Of a DNA stretch of 64,000 bases, positions 56,634 to 64,000 are shown piece by piece; positions within the stretch are counted from its first letter, which is position 1; the number at the start of each line of letters is the position of its first letter. The stretch spans positions 141,068,461-141,132,460 of the forward strand of contig CM030361.1 in the NCBI GenBank assembly GCA_017893485.1. Direction: 5' to 3'. Position numbers and translations under genes: made by a program. This stretch comes from Hemerocallis citrina (taxonomy: Eukaryota; Streptophyta; Magnoliopsida; Asparagales; Asphodelaceae). Below the pieces are notes generated by a model, which ran no database searches, was not told the DNA's origin, and was given only the letters and a program-made list of their open reading frames with translations.

Positions 56634-57520
56634 GGGGTCCAACCAGAATTCTTTTTGGTACTGACCCACTTTTTTAAAATATTGACCAATCTGATCTACT
56701 TTCGAAAATGTTTATCCAACTGACCAAATGTTGAACTTGTCAGCATTAACCGCTATTGGAAATAACGGCATAGGATATTTATATGCCGTTTTTTTCAACA
56801 GCGGCACCTGTTAAAAATAAATTCGCATGCCACTATTTGGAGAGCGACATGAGTTAACTTATTTCCAATCATGTACTCTCTCTCACTTGGAAGAAAAATT
56901 GCAAGTGTGAAAAAATCCTATATCTGATTCTGTTATCCCGAACAATGTCATTGCATACAGATGTCGTTGTTAGGGATGGTGACATTGGCTATAATATTAA
57001 TTATTAGGGATAACAGGTTTCGTTGTTTGGAACAGCGACAACAGTTCATTTTATTATTTATTCTTCGCTAATCTGTTGCTGTGAACTGTTGTCATTGTTT
57101 CTGATAACGAGTGTCGTTATTTGAAAAAACGACTATGAAGGAAGAGGGTTTAATGAGTATTATAAATGATGTCGTTATCTCCAACAACGGCATCAGTAAT
57201 GTGAATGTTGTTCTTGAGGATAACAGTATCATTTATAAGTTGTTTCAGCACTTGAAATTTTTTCAAGTCATAAGGTTCACACTTGTATAAGAAATGTACT
57301 GATGCTGTTTTTCCAAACAATGACATGCTAAAAATATTTAGACTGATGCCGCTTTTTGGAAGAATGACATGGAATTAACATATGCCAACTTTTTTTAGAA
57401 GTGTTATGCTGACGTGTCCAAAATTGTTAGTTGGGTAAATACTTTCGAAAGTGAGTCAATTTGGTGAATATTTTCAAAAAGTGGGTCAGTACGGAAAGTA
57501 ATTCGTCCAACCACAGGTTC
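56634..57520. mobile_element. TIR element with degenerate palindrome array
   Basis: About 80-bp imperfect inverted repeats are at 56634-56730 and 57421-57520. Common parts are GTACTGACCCAC, ACTTTCGAAA and (T/A)CCCAACT(G/A)AC. The interior has no ORF but about eight imperfect palindromes of the type ATGTCGTTATC...AACAACGGCAT. The class is unknown (MULE-like or other). No certain TSD was found. Confidence 0.55.
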
Positions 57521-57794
57521 GCCTCAAGTCAGGTCCAATTTAATGGGACCCAGATCCAGACCTTACCCATATATTTAATCGGGTCGTAATTTTGGACCCA
57601 GACCCTACTCATAAGAGACCGGGTTAGGTCGGGTCCAACATCGAACCAGGACTGGGTTCGGTGTTGGGTGAAAGTGACAGTGCTGGCATACATATATGAT
57701 CAACTAACTTTCAACAAGCTTGTACACTTGGTATTATTCATATGTCGTGAAAACATTAAACATAGTAGAGTGAAGCTATTGTAAATCCATAAGT
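57521..57794. other. Intergenic DNA 3' of the SDR gene
   Basis: Contains GGGTCGGGTCC-type words (57580-57670) and an AATAAT near 57735 on the minus strand that could serve as a polyadenylation signal for the SDR gene. No gene. Confidence 0.4.
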
Positions 57795-59345
57795 TCAAGT
57801 ATGTTGCTTGAAAAGACCAAAGTTGTTATTGACCGAAGTGTATCCTCCATCGATCACAAAATTTTGCCCACTCACATATTTAGATTCATCGCTTGCAAAA
57901 TACACAGCTGCTTGTGCTGTATCCTCCGCTTTGAGCACTCCCCCGCCTTTAAGGTTTGCCATCCCGTAAATCCACTTCTCTAAGGTTTTCGAATCCCTTC
58001 CATAAACGTCCTTAGTCAACATAGAAAAGGTTAAAAATGGAGAGATGCAATTTACTCTTATACCGTATTGTCCCAGTTCTGCTGCTGCATTCTTCGTTAG
58101 TCCCACCACCGCATGCTTCGCTGCAACATAACCGTGCGCAGCCATCCCCCCTACTATTGTACACACACTTCCATTGTTAATAATGCTTCCCTTGGTTCCT
58201 ACTGCCACCATTGCTCTGGCTGCGTGCTTGATTCCGAGGAAAACTCCAGTACAGTTAGTGCTCATCGCACGTTCGAACTCGGATAACTCGAAGTCCATGA
58301 TTCTGGAGCATTGGCGTTCGAGAATAGCTGCATTGTTAAACATGATGTCTAGTTTTCCATACTTGGACACCGTGAAATCGACTGCATTTATGACATCTGA
58401 TTCTTTGGAGACGTCACAATGGATGAAGGTGGCTATGTCGTTAGACCCTATAGCAGCACAAACAGCTCGACCAAGGTCATCCTCTATGTCAGCTATTACC
58501 ACCTTTGCACCCTGCAGGCAGAAGAGTTTTGCAGTGACCTCTCCTATTCCCATGGATCCCCCTGTAATTATTGCCACCTTCCCTTCTAATCTGAATCAAC
58601 GAAAGAACACAAGTCATCTCAATTATTGCAACTAAGAGTTGAGTTGTGCAGGGCGGTGATTAACTAAGGTGTGTTTGTGTAATATGAGATAAATGAAAGA
58701 TCATTGATTTTTTTTTCTTCTAACCTGCCACATTAGTATTGTCAATTCAATTATTTTTCATATTTTAAAATACTTTATTTGTTTGAGAGAAAAGAATGTT
58801 TATTAAAATTTTGACAACTCATCAAAATTGTCAAAAGCCAATACTTCATAATTAACGTGTATTGAATTGGCCAGGAAAAATAAAAACCTTCTCTCTCCTT
58901 CTCTCTCAGTTTTTCTTCATTTCATTTTTCTAGCAAACAAAGTGTGTCAAGATTGTTCTACTTATTAGCGAACAATGAAAAATAAAAAATAAAAAAAATT
59001 CTAATTTTGTTTTCACTTCTAAAAGTCCAATTATCAATTTAAGTTGTACAAACAAACAAACAAACGGCTCCTAACCCACTTAATCAAATTTAAATCTCAA
59101 CTACATAAATATATTTTTTATTCAGATTAAATATTAAGATTAAAACAAATAACTCGCGCTGCAAACTAGTTTCTGTTAGTTTTGATAACACTAAAAAACT
59201 AGCTAGGTATAGTTGACTCTTTAATCTTAACTAGAATGCATTTATTATGCATGGCTCTGAAAATAATTAACACTGATAAGCTTTAATAAAGTAGTAACCT
59301 TCTTCCCAAGTGTGCAGATGAGCCCCTGGAGTTTGCTAAAGCCAT
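57795..59345 (-). CDS. Short-chain dehydrogenase/reductase, two exons
   Basis: Exon 1 is 59345-59299 (MALANSRGSSAHLGR and two bases of the next codon). The intron is 59298-58591 (GT...AG, phase 2) and exon 2 is 58590-57795. The product is 280 residues, the usual size. It is a classical NAD(P)-dependent oxidoreductase with TGGSMGIG (cofactor loop), D of the ADIEDD segment (NAD preference), NNAA, the tetrad Asn in STNCTG, Ser in NNGSVCTIVGG and Y-x-x-x-K in YVAAKHAV. It ends in SGQNFVIDGG. A single early intron and this C terminus match the plant group that includes xanthoxin, secoisolariciresinol, borneol and momilactone-A-forming dehydrogenases. The substrate cannot be told. STNCTG (usual AxNVxG) is unusual. 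The start has a good context (GAATGG). Confidence 0.9.
58591..59298 (-). other. Intron of the SDR gene
   Basis: 708 bp, AT-rich, beginning GTTACTACTTTATT and ending TTTCGTTGATTCAG on the minus strand. No element or gene is recognised in it. Confidence 0.85.
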
Positions 59346-59421
59346 TCTGATTTGTAAATACTATATATCTTCTAGTTTTCCTTTGGATGTTTAGTTGGGA
59401 GATTGATCTTCTAGGTTCTAG

Positions 59422-59430
59422 CTATTTATA
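59422..59430 (-). promoter_or_regulatory. TATA box of the SDR gene
   Basis: The minus strand reads TATAAATAG 77 bp upstream of the ATG, at normal spacing for a plant core promoter with a short leader. It supports the exon-1 start at 59345. Confidence 0.7.
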
Positions 59431-59431
59431 G

Positions 59432-59854
59432 GCTTAAGCGTAGAAGGGTTTGTAGCTGGCTAGTAATTAGTTCCATAGTATATTAGGAGATAAATACAAA
59501 CAACTAGCTTGTCTTAACTCGCAACTTGCAAAGGAAAATTACTTTCTTAGAAAGACTTGAGGTACTTCCTTAGTAAGTCCTCTTATAATATCTTAGGTTA
59601 GAAAATTGACTATTTTTTGAAGGGTACTTTTGAGAAAATTTCAAAAAAACTCTGCTATTAGTATATTAGTATAATGACATCCTAGGGACCAACTTGCTAT
59701 TAGTATAATGACATCCTAGGGATTCGTTAATCATTGGTAAAATTATCTTAAGTGAAAGAGTATCAATCTTTGGATCTTTTGAGGACGGTCGAGTTCGGTT
59801 TTTGACTACACAAATCAATTATGTCTTCTGTTTGGTTTCTAATTTATATATATA
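59432..59854. other. SDR upstream region and duplicated segment
   Basis: No gene. The phrase ATGACATCCTAGGGA occurs twice (59672 and 59708). From 59687 to 59760 the DNA matches 63028-63100. From 59795 to 59850 it matches, inverted, 62757-62805 (the ACCAAACAGAAGACATAATT region). Confidence 0.6.
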
Positions 59855-60348
59855 CTAGATAGATTTGTCCGTTGACACGTGCCTACGGCACGTCTTCGGA
59901 ACGGTGCACCTTATTTAATCATATAAAATAGTTTTGGAGGTCTAGCAAATTAATTGAAATAGGAAACATATTATATAAGAATCTTTTGGGGATCCAGCAA
60001 AAAAACATATTATATGAATTTTTTGATTTTTTTTATTTTTTGAATTATTTTTAAAGTTTTTTATTTTTAAAATTTTTTAATTTTTTTAGTCTTTTAATTT
60101 AAATTTTTTAAAATATTTTAAAATTTTTATTCTCTTAATTTTTTGAATAGAAGAGAGAGGGAGAGAGAGAAAAAAAAAATAATTAAATAAATATAGGAGT
60201 TGTTTGGGGGGGGGATTTGAATTTGAGTTTTAGAGGAAAAATTTTTAAAGGGAAAAATATGTTTTGTGAAGTTAGATCTGGACCTTTAATTTTTGAGGAA
60301 ATTGAAGAAGAACAACTTGATAGCTTTTTTTGGGTTTTATTATATAGA
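59855..60348 (-). mobile_element. Helitron copy D, short
   Basis: The 5' end on the minus strand is TCTATATAATAAAACCC (60348 downward). The hairpin ACGTGCC-TAC-GGCACGT is at 59878-59894 and CTAG at 59855-59858. A few extra bases (ATAG) separate CTAG from the family end, so the precise 3' border could be 59859 or so. It is about 494 bp and resembles copy B at both ends. Confidence 0.8.
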
Positions 60349-60879
60349 TTTATCAATCTTCTTTTCTTGACTATTAAGTGAAAGAGTTTGGTTTCTTGAT
60401 TCCGTAGATCTCGGTGCGTTTCGGTTGATTTTGAGGACGGTCGAGTTCGAGTACCGAATGAGTAGTCAATAGTGCGTCTGACGTCATAATCCACTGTCTG
60501 CTGAATTTTATAATTTATTTAATTTTTTTATTGTTGGTAGTTGAATTGGAGGAGTCATGATTTGTTTGGACCTTTTTTGTTATCGGAGTTGGAAATGGAA
60601 TAGGTTGTTAGGGTTTTAGATCATGGATTTGGTGTCACTTACCTAACCTGTCAAAATATTTTTAAGTATCATGTTTTTGTTTCTGTCGTATTATTTAGTA
60701 TAAATAGCTTATGTTGGTTGTTATTGGATCTATAGAGTGACGTCAGATTCCTTGACTGAGGTTGGTTGATCTTAACTTCATTCTTTATATTCTTTTTTGT
60801 TTTAAGAAGAAATCAAGATCTGTAAGTGTTTGTTTAATTATAAAAAATTTGATGTAATTAATGTGAAAAACTTCAAATT
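60349..60879. other. Non-coding, partly duplicated
   Basis: GAGGACGGTCGAGTTCG at about 60433 repeats a phrase at 59782. Otherwise I see nothing recognisable; the frame 60183-60494 on the minus strand crosses a Helitron end and is not a gene. Confidence 0.4.
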
Positions 60880-60959
60880 GTTAGTTTTAGGCTATTTTTT
60901 GAATTTTTTCCCAAAATGACCCTCGTTTTGAAAGTTTTTCCAGAACTGATCTGTTTTTT

Positions 60960-61236
60960 TTTAAAATTTCATAAACGACCCACTCGCTTTTTGAAAAAGC
61001 GAGTTTGGTTAAAAATAACTCGCTTTTTCAGAAAGCGAGTGTTAAACTTTTAATTTTCGAAAAGTTAGACTCGCTTTTTGAAAAAGCGAGTTATTTTTAA
61101 CTAAACCCGCTTTTTCAAAAAGCACACTTGATTATTTTGGTAAATATTTTTGAAAGTGGGTTAGATTGGTAAATACTTTTAGAAAGTGAGTTAGTTTGGT
61201 AAATAATTTCAGCAAGTCGGTCAGTTTGATAATAAG
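60960..61236. repeat. Palindromic CTCGCTTTTTGAAAAAGCGAG cluster
   Basis: CTCGCTTTTT(G/C)A(A/G)AAAGCGAG-type palindromes occur at about 60982, 61019 and 61071, with a diverged one near 61108. Between them are (G/A)TTATTTTTAAC words. Three diverged direct copies of TTGGTAAATA(T/C)TTTT(G/A)(G/A)AAG follow (61139-61230). Another half-site lies at 61570. Each palindrome could form a hairpin of about 10 bp. The tail resembles the TIR at 57421-57495. Confidence 0.7.
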
Positions 61237-62196
61237 TTCTTTCTATATCACATTGTCACTCCATCTTCTTTAGACTACTATATATGAAATCGTTTCTTTA
61301 GACTACTATATATGAAATCGTTTGTCAGGACTTTCTATATCACATTGTCACTTCATCTTCTTTGGTAATGATTTTATAAAGTTAGTAACTGTTTAGCAGT
61401 AGTCGAGAATATACATAACTTGACATTATTTCAGTATACACATAATTGATGTGTTTTAAGTTGTTGAGAATGAGCCCATAGATACTCTCAATCTCCGGTA
61501 TACAAATAATTGGCTTTTGACTTATCAATCATATGCGCTGAGTTCTTGCGCCAAATGTCTCACACTCACTTTCTGAAAAAGCGAGGGTGGTTAAAAGGGT
61601 CCATGATTTTTTTTATATATATTTCACATTGGCGGAAATGACCAAGTTACCCCTTCCTTCATATAACCAGATTATCACCTTAGGGATAAAAGGGTCATGC
61701 GGTAGTGATAAAAGGGATATAACCAGATTATCCCTTTTATCACCTTAGGGATAAAAGGGATAAAAGGGTCATATGCACTGGGTTCTTGCGCCAAAAATTC
61801 TTCTATTAAAAGGGTGGTTGTAACTTCGCCCATGGCTGCTGTTATACATAATGGTAGACCACAAAAGCCTGACGTGGTAATTGATGAGACATGATTTTCT
61901 AGTTCTGAATATTATCAGCAGACTAAGGTTTGATCATAATATATTGTTTTGTATTTCTTGCACTTATTGGTAGGAGCATCAACATATGCCAATTCAGTAT
62001 TTGGGTGGATAAATGTTAAAATTGCACTTATTGATTTGATCTTTCTCTTTTATGATGGTTTTTTGTCGCTCAATGAATTCTATTAGTTCTTACAAAATTA
62101 AGTTTTATGTTTTTATCTTTTTGGGACCCTGTGAAGAATTTCACACTTATTGCACGTCTTTATAAATATATATATTCAAAGATTGATACTAATGAG
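61237..62196. other. Non-coding with local duplications
   Basis: CTTTAGACTACTATATATGA is repeated in tandem at 61269 and 61297. At 61661-61765, ATAACCAGATTATC and ACCTTAGGGATAAAAGGG occur twice with inverted TTATCCCTTTTATC. TTCTTGCGCCAAA occurs at 61543 and 61782. No gene seen. Confidence 0.6.
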
Positions 62197-62372
62197 ATTA
62201 TCAATGCTACATCCCCTACCAATTTCACTACATTTCTCTTCATTACCTTAGGTGGTACACTCTAATAGATAGGAGAAGATAGAGTAGGTGGGGAAACTCT
62301 CCAATAGGAGTATGCCACCTAAGATAGTGAAGAAAATGGTAGTGAAATTGGTAGTGGCTAAAACATTACTCT
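62197..62372 (-). mobile_element. MITE copy 1 (about 175 bp)
   Basis: An inverted copy of the element at 62579-62752. Terminal parts are ATCAATGCTAC...CCTACCAATTTCA and TGAAATTGGTAGTGGCTAAA...CATTACTCT. Small and non-coding. Confidence 0.75.
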
Positions 62373-62419
62373 AAGTGAAACTAGCCAATCTCATAAGCAA
62401 ATAAAGGATCAGATTAGTC

Positions 62420-62560
62420 CGATTATATTATATATTCCATGCAACTTCTCTTTATTCAAGGCTTCAAAATTAATATCCTAGACCAACTAGCTCTTTATAT
62501 ATTCCATGCAACTTCTCTTTATTCAAGGCTTCAAAATTAATATCCTAGACCAACTAGCAA
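62420..62560 (+). repeat. Tandem duplication of about 70 bp
   Basis: ATATATTCCATGCAACTTC to CTAGACCAACTAGC occurs twice in tandem here and once more at about 63147-63210. It marks local duplication before or with the larger rearrangements. Confidence 0.85.
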
Positions 62561-62578
62561 AAGAGCTACGAATTAAAA

Positions 62579-62752
62579 AGAGTAATGCTTTAGCCACTAC
62601 CAATTTCATTACCATTTTCTTCACTACTTTAGGTGGCATACTCCTATTGGAGAGTTCTCCCACCTACTCTATCATTTCCTACCTATTGGAGTGTGCCACC
62701 TAAAATAGTAGAGAGAAATGTAGTGAAATTGGTAGTGGCTCTAGCATTACTC
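62579..62752 (+). mobile_element. MITE copy 2 with 8-bp TSD
   Basis: 174 bp with terminal inverted repeats AGAGTAATGCT(T)TAGCCACTACC / GGTAGTGGCTCTAGCATTACTC. AATTAAAA flanks it at 62571-62578 and 62753-62760. The duplicated segment at 63219 (CTACGAATTTAAAATTAG) lacks the element and shows the empty site. An 8-bp TSD suggests a hAT-type MITE. Confidence 0.85.
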
Positions 62753-62809
62753 AATTAAAAATTAGAAACCAAACAGAAGACATAATTGATTTGTGTAGTC
62801 AAATATATA

Positions 62810-62954
62810 AGAGTAATGCTTTAGCCACTACCAATTTTACTACCATTTTCTTCACTACCTTATGTGGCATATTTCTATTGGAGAGTTCTTCCACCTACTC
62901 TATTTTTCCCTACCTATTGGAGTGTGCCACCTAAGATAGTGAAGAGAAATGGAG
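62810..62954 (+). mobile_element. MITE copy 3, right end broken
   Basis: Starts AGAGTAATGCTTTAGCCACT as copy 2 and follows it to GTGCCACCTAAGATAGTGAAG. It then loses the terminal repeat and continues AGTGTGCCACCTAAGGAGT, a repeated internal phrase, so the right end was rearranged. Confidence 0.75.
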
Positions 62955-62999
62955 TGTGCCACCTAAGGAGTATAATGACAGACTCAGTGCCTGATTAAA

Positions 63000-63250
63000 T
63001 GAAAGATGTCTAAGCACGAGGAGGGGACCAACTTGCTATTAGTGTAATGACATCCTAGGGATTCGTTAATCTTTGGTAAAATTATCTTAAGTGAAACTAG
63101 CCAATCTTATAAGCAAATAAAGGATCAGATGAGTCCGATTATATTATATATTCCATGCAACTTCTCTTTATTCAAGGCTTCAAAATTAATATCCTAGACC
63201 AACTGGCAAAAGAGCTACGAATTTAAAATTAGAAACCAAACAGAAGAAAT
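63000..63250 (+). repeat. Duplicated segment, MITE-free
   Basis: 63028-63100 matches 59687-59760. 63090-63250 matches 62373-62440 plus 62500-62785 without the MITE. Probably a copy of the ancestral locus. Confidence 0.75.
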
Positions 63251-64000
63251 CAAGAAACCTGGAAAGAGTTGAAGCATTAATGGGGGGAGGCTTGACCTGC
63301 GAGCGGGTGACTCCAGACTCTCAGCCATCCATCAGGCATCAATAAAAAACTCGCATCTGAATGCACAATGGATAGCAACACTATCTGACTGCGTAAAATC
63401 ACAATTTTCGTAAAATCACAATAGACTGTTTCCATCTTTTTTTGGGTACTTGTGCCTAAACTACTCACTAATATTACTCTGTGCAATATTGCACATACCA
63501 TTTAAGAAAAATAATATATTATCTTAAAACATGTTAATTGTTATATTTTATTTTAAAAAATATATGCATGAAGGTTATCATTAAAATAAAAATGGTAATT
63601 GAAAGTTGAAACGTAATCAACAATTCTTGCGGTAAGTTGCTGCCAATTCTCGTTGTTCCTGTTGCCCTTGTGGTGTCGCGTCATTGCCGCTGTTGTCGTT
63701 GCTCTGGTCCCTCGCTTCTCTTCTTTCCATCGTAATCGACACGTAATAAGGCAAGCATCTCTTATACACATTTTATTGTTCTCGTGCAAGTATTTTTCTT
63801 GACATCCGGCAAGTAGTTATTGAATTGAATATTGTATTTAATTGAATTTCATAATTGATTCATTATTTTCGTACCGAGTTATTGATACATAGCCTTCATA
63901 TCGTGCAACGTTATTTTTCAAGTCTAGATATGTAAACCATCATGTTATTGAATACTTGAATGTTCTGCCATGTCGATTGCTTGACTTGTACTGAGGTTTC
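63251..64000. other. Right edge, nothing recognised
   Basis: No gene, element end or repeat could be supported. Short frames on the minus strand at 63277-63501 and 63553-63789 have no recognisable motifs or start context. Confidence 0.4.

Noticed and set aside
63553..63789. 78-codon minus-strand frame at the right edge
   Set aside because: No recognisable motif, repetitive Arg/Thr codons, and no supporting context.

Overview
This is plant nuclear DNA, most likely from a eudicot with a repeat-rich genome. It is AT-rich and built almost entirely of transposable elements nested inside one another. One credible host gene is present: a two-exon short-chain dehydrogenase/reductase (SDR) on the minus strand at 57795-59345. 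I see no rRNA, tRNA, CRISPR or bacterial-type genes.

Layout. (1) 1-2825: a 3'-truncated Helitron and fragments of chromovirus LTRs, ending in an orphan 3' end of a pol gene. (2) 2826-17038: a decayed Ty3/gypsy chromovirus (Tekay/Del-like) with LTRs of about 3.4 kb. Its 5' LTR carries a complete 1.8-kb Helitron, and its RNase H region carries a 1.2-kb terminal-inverted-repeat (TIR) element. (3) 17039-20624 and 51851-54600: two halves of one endogenous pararetrovirus (Caulimoviridae) on the minus strand. The left half carries another Helitron. (4) 20625-51850: a 31-kb Ty3/gypsy Tat-lineage element that splits the pararetrovirus (target-site duplication, TSD, GGTAT). Nested inside it are a young SIRE/Maximus-type Ty1/copia element (24834-34755, minus strand), a gag-only Athila-like element (34856-41608) and a solo LTR (44410-46804). 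(5) 54601-57520: a PIF/Harbinger element and a second TIR element full of degenerate palindromes. (6) 57795-59345: the SDR gene with its TATA box. (7) 59432-64000: a fourth Helitron copy, palindromic repeats, three copies of a small MITE, and a mosaic of duplicated segments.

Relative ages fit the nesting. By eye the Tat LTRs differ at roughly 6% of sites and the inner SIRE LTRs at about 1%. Most coding regions are broken. The exceptions are the SIRE pol, the SIRE gag and the Athila-like gag, which are open throughout.

The most unusual signal is a 10-bp palindrome, CAGTCGACTG. It recurs about 40 times in the SIRE element and 12 times in the solo LTR. It is nearly always paired, with starts 20-22 bp apart (two helical turns) and unrelated spacers. 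The pairs occur in LTRs, in the 3' non-coding region, and inside the gag tail and the integrase-RT linker. Two unrelated element classes share it, and I saw almost none elsewhere. This looks like a selected binding or structural motif, possibly comparable to the recognition motifs of VANDAL anti-silencing proteins. Also notable are a GT-AG intron-like insert in the chromovirus polyprotein, an extra plant-transposon-protein-like ORF downstream of SIRE pol, and antisense coiled-coil ORFs in the Tat 3' region.
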